In this document: piece after piece, positions 41,565 to 52,129 of the stretch
Layout: the number at the start of each line of letters is the position of its first letter
Numbering within the stretch: position 1 is the stretch's first letter
Source: Eudorina sp. 2006-703-Eu-15
Lineage: Eukaryota; Chlorophyta; Chlorophyceae; Chlamydomonadales; Volvocaceae
Assembly (NCBI GenBank): GCA_003117195.1
Contig: BDSI01000043.1
Location: forward strand, 681,775 to 745,774
DNA: 64,000 nucleotides
Direction: 5' to 3'
Position numbers and translations under genes: made by a program
Notes under the pieces: generated by a model
Seen by the model: only the letters and a program-made list of their open reading frames with translations
Database searches by the model: none
What the model was told of the DNA's origin: nothing

Positions 41565-44500
41565 CTACGCATCGGTGACACAGCCGGTGGAGGCGGACGT
41601 GACGCTCTTGATGTACTTGTAGAGCGTGCCCGCGGTGGCCTGCGAGTCCCGGTTCGAGCCGTCGGAGTTTAGGGTGCGGCGGCAAAGGGCGGCGCGGGCG
41701 GGGGACAGTACGGGGTCAGGCGTCGTGGGTGGGGCATATTGATGGGGCATGATGATCGGTGGCGTGTAAACTGAACACAAGAGACGGAGATGGACGTCAT
41801 GTACCGTGGAAGCAAAAGCAGATTGCGTCTAAAAAGAGGCGTGCTTCGGCTGCTGTGTGAGTGTACATCAGAACGCGCGTATGCGGGTGCGGCACCCATC
41901 AAGTGAGGGTCGTGCAGGTCAGAGGCGTTAACACCCGGCCAACACACGCCTCCGGCGCCGCTGCAAGCGCTTCGACATGCGAGGGAAGGCCGGGTGCGAG
42001 CCCGCGCGCAGGGTTTGCCGCGCTAGCTCCCCAGGACCGCCATCAGGATCAAAATTGCTCCGATGCACTCATCAACACCGCAAGATATCCCCCTTGGCCC
42101 AACGCGGGTGCCAATCCCAAAAGCTTCACACCTTGAGCGGCGGCGCCACCCACGCGGCCCGGCGAGCGGCCATCTCCTCGTCCGAGATCTTGACGTCCAT
42201 GACGTGGTTCTCCACGTCAATGACAATCTTGTCGCCGTCCTGTGGGGGCCATGCAAGCACCAAGACAATCGGGCGGCCGTTCAGCGCTCTCTTATTTCCA
42301 AGGTGATCTGACCAGCAAAGCATCGGACCGCAGGCTATAACCCATACCATTTAACATAACGCCACCACACACTCAGGAACGGGTACTCCCGCATCGGACA
42401 AAGTTGGACATCCCCATGGCCGTGCAAATATTCGAAAGATGCAGTTTTGTGACATGTCCCATAGTAGCCAGCTTCAAGTACCTCAACACACGTCCAGCGT
42501 AGAGCGCGAGAGCTTCCGGTTGGCGATTTCCATTAAGCCCTGCCACTTGACTTCTGACCCAGCCACATTCCCGGGCCTCTGTCGGTGACCCTCTCCCTCC
42601 CCGTTCCCCTCCCTCCTCCCCTTGTCGCATTGCCGGGTCGGTTGCCGTGTGCACATCCACACGCGCCACTCACCTTGACAAGGGCGATGGGCCCGCCGAC
42701 CTGCGCCTCGGGCGTCACGTGCCCGATCACGAAGCCGTGGCTGCCGCCCGAGAAGCGGCCGTCCGTGATGAGCGCGCACTCCTTGCCCAGGCCGGCGCCC
42801 ATGATGGCCGACGTGGGGGTGAGCATCTCCGGCATGCCCGGGCCGCCCTTGGGGCCCTCGTACCGGATGACCACCACCTGCGACGAACGCACCAGGACGA
42901 GGGCCCACCTGGTGTCGAGGGACAGACCTGGCCGGACTGCTGGACGTGCATCACGAGGGCCACTTCTGAAGGGCCGTTCCGCTGCCGCCATACACACACA
43001 CACACACATATGGCTTACTCTGCCATGCCATGGGCTGTTCTCGCGCCAGAACACGTCCGGACGCGCCAGGAGACTGTCGCTGGGAAACCATGAAGTCACT
43101 GCGTGCCGCGGGCGGCCTCTCCCGGAGGGGCTTACTGCGCGTTCCGCTGTTGGCCCGCTGTCGCAGGCGCTGCGCTCCGTCCCCAACTCCCGCGAGGCCC
43201 CAGCCGCCAGGGATCGACTGGTTACGCCTGGGTCTTTTACACCCCCGGCCCTCCCGTCCGTGTGTGGGTTCATCTGGGTTCGATCCTACCTGACCTTCGT
43301 TACATCCCCGGACCCAACCCAGTCCCCCCCCGCTCTCACCTTGCCGCGGAACTTGTTGGGCTCGGCGCCCACCAACGCAATCATGTCCTCCTCGCAGTCA
43401 AACACCAGCGCCTCGCCCTCAAACCTGAGACCCTCCTTGCCCGTGATCTTGGCCACAGAGCCCTCAGGAGCCAGGTTGCCGTACAGAATTTGGATGTGCC
43501 CTAAACATTTGGATGAGGAACGCGGGGGAGGCGATGGGCAGCGCGGGAGGCGAAGTGGATTACGTGGGCATGTGTCTCATGTGCCCATGTAAAATAAAAT
43601 CATTTTTATTGATTTTATTATGCTTTCTAAAGTATTTTAAATTTGTAGCAAGACGTTTTTTCCTTTTTGAGGAAAAACTTGTGTTTAACTAACAATGTTT
43701 ATTTGTGCTGCTTGCCGCAACCTGCATGTGCCGATCCACGGCAGGAGCCCCTCGCGCCCCCACATACAACACACACAGACACGCTCCCGAGTGGGCCCTC
43801 GCCCGCCCTCTGGACCCACCGGTCTTCTTAATCGGCTTCTCAATGGGCAGCACCACGTCCTGGCCGGCCCGCAGCTCCGGAACCTCCGCCAGGTTGGCGC
43901 CCATCGTCTTGCCTGCGGGGGCCGAAGCAGTAGATGGGTGCAAGGTCGCACCATCGGCATCACGAGGACGGACATCATGCATCATGAATGGTAATGGCCG
44001 AGGGAGCCGCGGGAGTACTCCCGCGCGGATGGGCCCCAGTCGCCAGAAACGCCGGACGCGACGGCGGGAGCACGCACAAGGATGCGAAGGCAGAGCGCGT
44101 GCAGTGCCAGGGAGCACGCACCCCCCGAACAGTCAACACATACACACACCACATTCATTCTCTCCGGTCAGTATCACTCATGATAGCTTCACCATGCGTC
44201 ACGCTGACAACACGCTTCCCTGGGCCCTCAGCCCGCTCCCACAACGCCGTTACCTGCCTCCCCACACACAGCCCCGCGACCTCCAGGTGCCGGTCCCCCA
44301 AGGTCCCGCCCCAGCCCGGTGCACCCACCGGTGACGGTGATGCAGTCCCGGTTGATAAGGCCCTTCGAGTCAAGGTACTTGAGCACCGCGGGGGTGCCGC
44401 CGACCTGAGCGTGGGGCGAGGATTTGGAAGGGGATCAGTAAGGGCCGTGAAGGTGACCACTGCGCGCCCATCGCGTCCAAAATTTTCATGCACAAGTTGA

Positions 44501-47500
44501 TTGCTATCTATTGCGACGGCTGCATTCGATAGCCGCACCCTCGGGGGCCCGCGCCCTGGCTCAAGCACGCAAACCAGCGGCAATAACCGGATCTGGATGT
44601 GCGCGTGCGAGGTGATGAGAGGTAGGGTAGGTAGGTGAGGTGAGCGCGTACTTCCATAGCAGGTCACAAGAGCTTGCGATGATATCAACCCTTCAATCGG
44701 AAGCAGCAAGCCAGTGAGTCATCCCATCCGTACCTTGTGCAGGTCCTCCATCACGTAGCGGCCCGAGGGCTTCAGATCGCAGATGAAGGGCACCCGGTCA
44801 GAGATGCGCTGGAAGTCGTCCAGGGTCAAGTCCACGCCGACGGCCCTGCAGTTCGAAATTGGGCAGTTGGAATTTGGGCAGTTGGAATTTGGGCAGTTGG
44901 CAAGGGACAGGGGATGCTGCGTGCCGTATTGGGCGCAACTTGGGTCGGGCGCAAACACGCGATATACGTATGGCCAGCCGCAACACCGCTGCGCATGAAC
45001 ACACCGCCGGGCCACCACCTACCGTGGAGGCCGCGCGGAGCCCGGGTTCCCTCCTTCCCCCAGCACCACCCATGGTGGGTGACCCGCCCTATCCCGCGCG
45101 TGGTGTCCTGTGGCAGTGCGGCGGGGCAACATGTCTACCACACGGCCACCTTCCCCGCGCGGACCGATGGCCCATTGGCCCTCTCCACACGTACCGCGCC
45201 ATGGCGAGGAAGTGCAGCACGGCGTTCGTGGAACCACCGGTGGCCATCACCAGGACCATGGCATTCTCAAACGCCTTGTACGTCATAATGTCCTTGGGCT
45301 TCAGGTCCGCCTTCAGCAGCTCCAGCATGTACCTACGCGGAGGATTTTGCCAAGGGCAGGGTTGGACGCGAGGCGCGGCGAGATGCCGGACAAGCGGAGC
45401 CGTCAGCTGCGGGATCAGGGCGTGAAAGTGGCAGACCTGCAGAGCGCGTGCAAAGAGGAGGGCAAGGCATGGAAAACTCCACGACGGCGTGGATCACTGT
45501 GCCGAAGGCGTCCTGTGGTGGTTGAGGGCGGGAGTGCGAGATGGGACTGGGGCGAAAATTTCACTCCAATTCCCTAGCCGCTACAGAGTGCGGAAGCTGC
45601 CGCGTCTGGGGCCTTGGCCCCACGCGAGGCGAGGCGAGGCCAGCGGGAAAACTCAGCGCCTTCAACTGCGTCGAGGAATGAGATCCGGCGCGTACCCCGT
45701 CGGCGCTCCATCGTTCATAGCTGTGCAGGCCCACAACCAGAAAACAGCTCCCGATCCACTCCAAACGGCTGCACGGCGCAGACCCAAGCGATCCCCGTAA
45801 CCCCGCGCGCGCTAACCCTGCCCGCACCTGCCCGCCATGCGGCACTCGTCCTTCTTCAGCGGATCCTCGGCGGGGATGGACGAGCTGCGGGCCGCAGATG
45901 CGGGCGGTGTGTGGGCAGGCGGAAGCAGGAAGAGTCGGGGACGTGGGTATTGGATAGGTGTTGGATGGCCAAAGCAGGGCATGCCATAAACGCGGCTGCC
46001 ATGAACAGGAGCCGGCACCTTGACGTGCTGTTTGTTGCCGGCAGGGGCATTGCGCCTTGGCTTGTCACATGCGCAACTTCTTGTAGCCAGGCCCTTCCAA
46101 GTTAGCGTGAGGATGCAGCCATGAGCGTTTGCATTTTGCCAGGATCAGGGCCATGCCGCGTTGTCGTATTGCTGTACAGACAACTCCCGCCCCAACCATT
46201 TGGTCTTGCTTCAGCTGGGCTCATACGGGTCTGGGCGGCCCCGGTCAAAAGCTTCCAACATGGTGATCCTAAACGCGCGCAGCTTGGACAGCGTCACATG
46301 ACCAAGAACGCCCGCCTGCGCGCCCCCGACCCGCAGCGCCCCTCGTACCTGTACGGCAGCGTCATGCCCAGGGCCTCGATGGCCGACGCCATCGTGTTCG
46401 CGGTGTACATGCCGCCGCAGGCACCCGCCCCCGGGCACGAGTTGCGCACAATGTCCTGCCGCTGGGCCTCGGTGATGAGGCCGGCGGAATAGGCGCCTGC
46501 GGGGGCAGACGCGGGCAAGCTGCGTCGCTGGGGGCTTGAAAGGTGCAGACTCGGATGACAGGAGGAGGGGCCTCCGCGTGTTCAAGGAAACTGAGCCTCT
46601 GCGTGTGCGTGTGGTGACGGGCGTGACCGCCGAGGCCTTGAAGCCGTCAGCCATTCTACCATCAATCGGAATCGTCCTTGAAAGATCTTCCCTTCTTCCC
46701 GTACCGACGACCACTTCTCCATGACAGGGGGTGGCTGAGAGCGGGGCACGCAGCCTCATGCACCGCGTGCTGTCCCCTCGGTTTGCGGCGCATGTAGTAA
46801 TAAAAGTGGTTGTACCGCGGCTGTAACGGCGGGCTTGGCGTCGTGTATTACACCTGCCCACCTGACTGGCCGCGGATTGATGTCGCGAAGAGACTGCCGC
46901 TGGCGGCACTGCAGGAAGCCACCGGCGGTAATTATTCTTCGCACAAACTCGCACAACACCGATGACACTTATTCCTCGCAGTCTCACCACCCGCTGACAC
47001 GGTGTTCATCTGCCTTGCTGGGAACTCGCAACCCGGCGGGGCCAGTCGCTGAACCCCACGACCCCTCTGCGTGAACACGAGGTTTTTAGTGCCCCATAGG
47101 ATCGGGCCCCATGTCCCCCTAATCAGGCCGTCGGACTCTTCAATGCCCAGGTATGCATTGTGTACACAAGATGGCCTTTTTCGATGTAATATCGTGTTCT
47201 CAGGGGATCCGCTGTGTGGCGGATGAGCGGGGTCGCCGTCGAGGGCCTTACAGCACTAGCGGTGCCGCCGCGTCTGTCGTGTTCTTACGGCCATGTTTCG
47301 GGGATGTGCCGTGGCTGTAACGGGCGCGGCGCGTCTCGAGTCACGTGCCGTGCCCTGACTGGCCACGGAGGGTTATCTGGCGGGAAGACTGCCGCTGGGG
47401 CCACGGTAAGTGAAGGGCCCCGGCGGTAATTATTCCCGCAAAAAGGTGCTGATGACGGCGCTGGTCTGCGGCTACACGGGTACGTGCATCGTGCTTTCTT

Positions 47501-49474
47501 TCGTCTGTCACTGTCCTTCATCTCCTCCCCCTCTCCAAAGGGGTGCCAACAGAGCCCCTCCTCTCTCCTCCCTCTGCCGCCGCCCCTCCCCCCCCGCCGC
47601 GCTCCTCCTCACCGAAGCTCTGGAAGGCCGACACGATGTCCAGAACCGAGCCGTCCACCAGGCTGTGCCCCGGCTTGATGGTGCCGCCGTAAATCATCAG
47701 AGAGGGTCGGTTGAGGCGGGCCATGGCCATCAGCGTGCCGGGCATGTTCTTGTCGCAACCTGCGCGTCAGGACGCACAAGGCACAACTGGCCCTTCAGAC
47801 GGGCCGCCGTCGCAACGGTGAGACGCCAACGTGTCACACATCCGGGACAGTGTTTCGCAACTCCCCCAACTTGTTACTGGATGATGGGCCATGTCAGGAT
47901 GGGACCTCAGAAGAGCTACCGCGACGCAGGCGACCCTTCCCCAGGCCGCATAGCTGCGTCGCTGAGCACACACATGATGCGGGTTTCTCTCTCTAAACAC
48001 AAATGATGCCGTACCGGGCAGAGAGATGTTGGCGTCGTACCACTGCGCGCTCATGACCGTCTCAATCGAGTCAGCGATCAGATCGCGGCTCTGCGGAAGG
48101 AAGGGTGCAAAGGGACCAGGCGCACGAGGGCAATTCACAGAAGAATACAAGCCTTCCGTATTTACAAGGTTGCTGCGCCCATCGTCGTCAGCTAGCTTTT
48201 CAGATGTAACAATCCTACAAACGACACGCTTGGACCATGGTTCAATGTTGAAGTTCGTGTGCGAAAGTGTGAATGAGTGAGCACGAGTTCATGCCAGTAC
48301 ATGTGAACAGAGCCGACCCGGATCGAAAAGTGCACTGCAAAGGCAATGGGCTTTGCACTGCAAAGCCCATTGCCTCACCCCCTCTTTGCCTCATGACACC
48401 CCTTTGCCTCGTGACAGAGCAGCGGTTGGTCCAACCCCAGCCGCGACCGGACACACTGCCATTGCGTTGTGCTCACAACAATTGAGGTTGACGGGTTGAG
48501 AGCCTGGCTCACCTGCAGGCTGAAGCTCATGCCGTCCGTGCCCATGGAGATGCCGTCAGACACACCGATGGTGTTGAAGCGGTAGCCCACCATGCCCATG
48601 GCCTCCACGCCCTTCTTCACCTCGGCGGCCAGATCCATCAGGTGCATGTTGCAGGGGTTGCCCTCGTACCACACCGACGAGATGCCAACCTGAGGGGCAC
48701 CGGGGGAAAGATGGCTTTGGGTTTGGCGTGTTGACAGACGCGTGGGCAGGAAGCAATGTCGCCACCTCGCTTATCATCCCCCCGAAACGGCGCTGAACGG
48801 AGAGGGATAGGTGCCGTGTGTCAAAAATGAGCCCCGCCGCCACCGAGACCGCCTTTGGGCCCCACATGCATCGTTCGGCCGAGGGAGTTTGATCGAGTGT
48901 CCCAGCATCCCACCTGCGGCTTGTTCATGTCCTCCTCTTTCAAGCCGGTGGCATACAGCATAGCCTGCGACGCACCCTGGCTTTTGGGTTGCGTGATGCG
49001 GCTGCTATACTTGTTTAGACCTGCAAGAGGAGACGTGAAACCAAACCACTCAGATATCTTACTCAAAGCTGGGCGTCGACCGCCGGAGCAATCAACATCG
49101 CGACAAAAGCCACGCGCAACCAAGCCCAGCCCTATCAAGCATTTATGCATAACGACATCGTTGTAATCATGTACGCCTTCCACACGCTCTGTGTGCATGC
49201 AGCAGGCTCGCTCGACAGTGGCGGCGCCTGTTTGTGGTGTTTCCATACAGAACCTTCGGTACAGATCAGAGATCCCTTACAAACAAAAATAATTCTAACT
49301 GTAGCAAGCTCTCAATTGTTCATCTGTAACAATCTCACCTGCCGGAACAGCAGGAGCCGAAGCAGCAGGCTTTTCGGGAGCAGAAACAGCCGAAATTTTC
49401 ACCATGCGACGACCGCGGATACCAGCGGGCTGCATGGTGGCCCGCTGGCCCGGACACAAGGACGTGGGCGACAT
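41565..49474 (-). CDS. ilvD: Dihydroxy-acid dehydratase (DHAD), complete, 15 exons
   Basis: Catalyses dehydration of 2,3-dihydroxy acids to 2-oxo acids in valine and isoleucine synthesis (plastid in plants and algae), using an Fe-S cluster and Mg. Exons (5'->3') are 49474..49339, 49020..48914, 48689..48513, 48090..48015, 47759..47613, 46496..46349, 45884..45828, 45332..45195, 44845..44734, 44404..44329, 43912..43820, 43500..43340, 42877..42674, 42239..42132 and 41639..41565 (TAG). The sum is 1815 nt, 604 aa, close to the plant enzyme. Diagnostic motifs: CNMH (Cys94), CDKNMPG (Cys167), [19 protein letters not shown] (Cys235/241), [30 protein letters not shown] and C-terminal [13 protein letters not shown]. 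Residues 1-~45 are Arg/Ala/Ser-rich and lack acidic residues at the start, as expected of a transit peptide. The start follows an in-frame TGA; an alternative ATG in a gccaccATG context lies at 49435. Confidence 0.97.
43588..43697. other. AT-rich island in a DHAD intron
   Basis: About 110 bp composed mostly of A and T lies inside intron 43501-43819 of an otherwise GC-rich gene. It includes a 10-bp inverted repeat (aataaaatca at 43593-43602 with tgattttatt at 43610-43619) and a second small one (tttttcc...ggaaaaa). It may be an insertion remnant. Confidence 0.7.
44856..44900. repeat. 15-bp triplication next to a DHAD 3' splice site
   Basis: Three copies of aatttgggcagttgg. On the gene's strand this is ccaactgcccaaatt x3, ending about 10 bp before the acceptor at 44846. 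Each copy carries a ccaact branch-point-like core. Confidence 0.85.
46795..46975. repeat. Diverged direct repeat, copy A (DHAD intron)
   Basis: The segment contains, in order, ccgcggctgtaacggcggg, cctgactggccgcgga, gaagagactgccgctgg and ccggcggtaattattc. The same ordered blocks recur at 47285-47450 in the same intron (46497-47612). The pair may be remnants of terminal repeats or of two insertions of one element. Confidence 0.55.
47285..47450. repeat. Diverged direct repeat, copy B (DHAD intron)
   Basis: Contains ccgtggctgtaacgggcg, ccctgactggccacgga, gggaagactgccgctgg and ccggcggtaattattc in the same order as 46795-46975, with about 490 bp between equivalent points. Confidence 0.55.
48341..48375. 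repeat. 35-bp near-perfect palindrome in a DHAD intron
   Basis: aggcaatgggctttgca at 48341-48357 is followed by one base and then its exact reverse complement, tgcaaagcccattgcct. It lies in intron 48091-48512. The arms are 17 bp with no mismatch. Confidence 0.9.
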
Positions 49475-49507
49475 TCGGCTTGCAAGGTCTGCGATAGCAA
49501 ATTCGCC

Positions 49508-49828
49508 TCACAATACCGACGATGCACAGCTACGTCGGAAAATTAAATAATTGACGACGAACGGTTCATGGATTAACACAAACCCAGTAATTAAAACGGG
49601 CTGGTTTCGGAGGAAGATTCGTACAACGACGGATACGTTGTCGAATGCAGTGTAAGGAGCCTGTATAGCGATGCCATGCACTTTCATTGCACCTGGTGAG
49701 ATTACGTCCATGAAGCCGTTGGTGACAGTAAAGTAATTGAGGACTCTGTTGCCTCCGCCGTCTTGCACCGGTTGCAAGCAGCACGTGCAAGCACCGCAAG
49801 CACCGGCCCTCATGAAAGCATTACCCAT
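49508..49828 (-). CDS. Candidate small ORF with an N-terminal MGNAF...Cys-rich signal
   Basis: A 106-codon frame opens at an ATG (or nine codons earlier at 49855) and closes with TGA at 49508, only about 33 bp upstream of the DHAD start codon on the same strand. Its N-terminus, MGNAFMRAGACGACTCC, resembles an N-myristoylation glycine followed by palmitoylatable cysteines. The middle is hydrophobic/beta-like (VVVRIFLRNQPVLITGFVLI). Codon use is less GC-biased than in the neighbouring genes, and no homologue is recognised. It overlaps the likely DHAD 5' UTR/promoter, so it may be a chance frame or a captured fragment. Confidence 0.25.
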   Translation of the reverse strand: MGNAFMRAGACGACTCCLQPVQDGGGNRVLNYFTVTNGFMDVISPGAMKVHGIAIQAPYTAFDNVSVVVRIFLRNQPVLITGFVLIHEPFVVNYLIFRRSCASSVL

Positions 49829-50242
49829 CGACGTTGCATGGAAGTACCATATCACACCACTGTACCTCGGGTATCATGGGATGAAATCTTGATCGCAACA
49901 CATTCTACATGCAAGGCGCAGATCCTTCATCACACATGTGCGCGGCCCGGCGCGGCACACCTGAAGCTGCCCGCCCTGTCGAAGAAATAACCAACGCCTG
50001 CGAACTCTCCCCTCAGCGATGTCATAAATTCCTTCGTCCCCACTCCACGGCAGCCGTCCAAAATGGAGTTCGTTAGTTCATTACATGGTGGGGGCTCTCT
50101 CCCCTGAGAGCCTCTAAACGAGCCGAAGACCCAGAGACATACAAAGGAATTGGTTCATAGAGAACAGAAGGGATAAGGGGGTAAGGAACAAAGACAAACA
50201 AGAAGTACGAAAAAAAACAGGGTGATGAGGGCGAGAGCACGC

Positions 50243-51200
50243 CTAACCCAAAGATGCACGTCTACGGTATCCCAAATAAACGTCTGTAACCATACCCGCT
50301 AAGCGCCTGGGTCTCGCTTCTCTCATCACACACAGCAGGTCGCTACCCGTCGGCGGGGCAATCCCGTAATTGACACGGATGTCAGCGTGGGCCGCCGCAC
50401 ATTCAGCAAAGACGTGGAGCTCGTCCTCAACCGAACCACATTCGCATCGCGAGCATAATCTCATGTCTCGAGGCAAGCGGTAAGCACCATAGCCTTGTAA
50501 CGGTTACACTGCCATAGCCAGGCCGGCCAACGGCCAACGGATAACAGCCAAGACGGAATCGGATCACCTTGGTGTGTATCCTCCGCGGAATGAAGACGCT
50601 AAGATGGGTTGTACCTGTATGCCCATCCCATGCTTGCTTGTAATGGCACGTGGCTACCGCTGCTATTGTTTTGCAGTCTTCCGGGAAGTCTCTGGGGTTG
50701 TGGGCACTTGCGTTTTGGTCCACCGCCCACCGCCCACGATGGCACACCGCATACGCTCGAGAATGTCCGCGACATCAAGCATTTGCGACGCATGCCAGTT
50801 TGCCCGCTGACGTGCGGGAAAAGTATGTGCCGGCTCTCCTGCAGGCCACTGAAACCCTAGGCGTTCAAAGATCGCAAAAACCTTTGAAGCCCAACACTCC
50901 GTCCGTCTCGCGTCACCGAGAGCAAGCAAGTTTTACGTCACCAACCAACACCGTGTTGCTCATACACATCCCTCAATCGCTCCTTCCCCTTCACAAGCCT
51001 ATTCCAAAACCTACAAAAATGCTCTTGGTCCAAAACGTGAAGTGACCGTCTTGGGGTTTGTGTACGCCACGGGTTCGTTAGGGGCCCTGTTCCCAGACCC
51101 GCCGAGTGAACCGGGATTCGACCCGCGAATATCTGGGCAGAATGGCAGTGCCTCTCCCATAGGGCCGAGGTGCACCTACAGCCGCAGCAGGCTGCTCTCA
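50243..51200 (-). mobile_element. Decayed non-LTR retrotransposon C-terminal region
   Basis: Read on the minus strand across several frames, the segment shows in order a FWNRLVKGKERLRDVYEQ helix, an ALGDARRTECWASKVFAIFE stretch, an IPRRIHTKVIRFRLGCYPLA stretch, and RLCSRCECGSVEDELHVFAE followed by C. The Cys-x2-Cys...Glu-Asp-Glu-x-His...Cys pattern is the zinc-knuckle signature downstream of LINE-type reverse transcriptases. Frame changes between the blocks show that it is a pseudogene; the reverse-transcriptase core itself is not visible in the window. Confidence 0.6.
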
Positions 51201-52129
51201 TCAGTCTTCATGACCGGCCGCTGCAGGAGCTCTGATGCGCGTCCCGCCGAGCCTCTCTGCGGCTACCACTGCTGCGCAGTCTGACGCCGTGGAGGCGTGT
51301 GGAGGCGCCCCCATCCACTCGTAGTGAGGGGACCAAATGACTTGTATTGCCCACCATCACGCAGATGCTTCAACATACGATTGCAGGCCGGAGAAATGAC
51401 ACGCTGCCGTACATCTTCCCGCCTACCCGCCTCAATGAGTCATCTTTCCTGTCGCGTTCCGTTCCGGGTCCCCAACGCTATCAGGGCATCCACGATCATG
51501 TGGGAGCGCCCGCGCGCTTAAGGCATGAAGCTGCCGCTGCTGCCACTGACAGCCTGAACAGCACAACAGCGGATTCAGGGCTAAAGTTTTCATGCAGCCT
51601 AAATATTCCATATTAATCCGGTGCCGCCCAAGCGTCTGTGCGCCTTGTCGGATGTTCAACCGACCTTCAACGTGCAACCTGGCATGCGCTTGCACGACAG
51701 CTGAACGGGCAAAGACTACGATGTCAGGACAAACTCGATATTTGTTCATTTTTGCAGTAGAATATCTTTAGCTCGACCTGCATACTCTAACTTTCCTTTC
51801 GCGTGCATTATTGGAACAGTGCTTGCAAGGCATTAGGGTTCTTTGCCAAGCACCGCGCTAGCAAACACTGGCCATGGCGTCATAACATAACCGTTAGCGA
51901 CTTACTGGAAACGATTTCTACACAGTTTCTCAGCCCACGCGGTCGAATGCTCACCTGGCGTTGTGGGGCGCGGAACAGTGTCAACCTCCCACGCAACTGC
52001 CAACCCAGCTGCCGCCAGCTCCCTGCCCGGATTCCAACTTCAGAATCTCCTGGCGTCGTCTCCCGGCACATTTCCTCGGAAGCGCGGCGCATCCCACCAC
52101 CCCGCGCGCAGCACCACAAGCCTTCCCTC

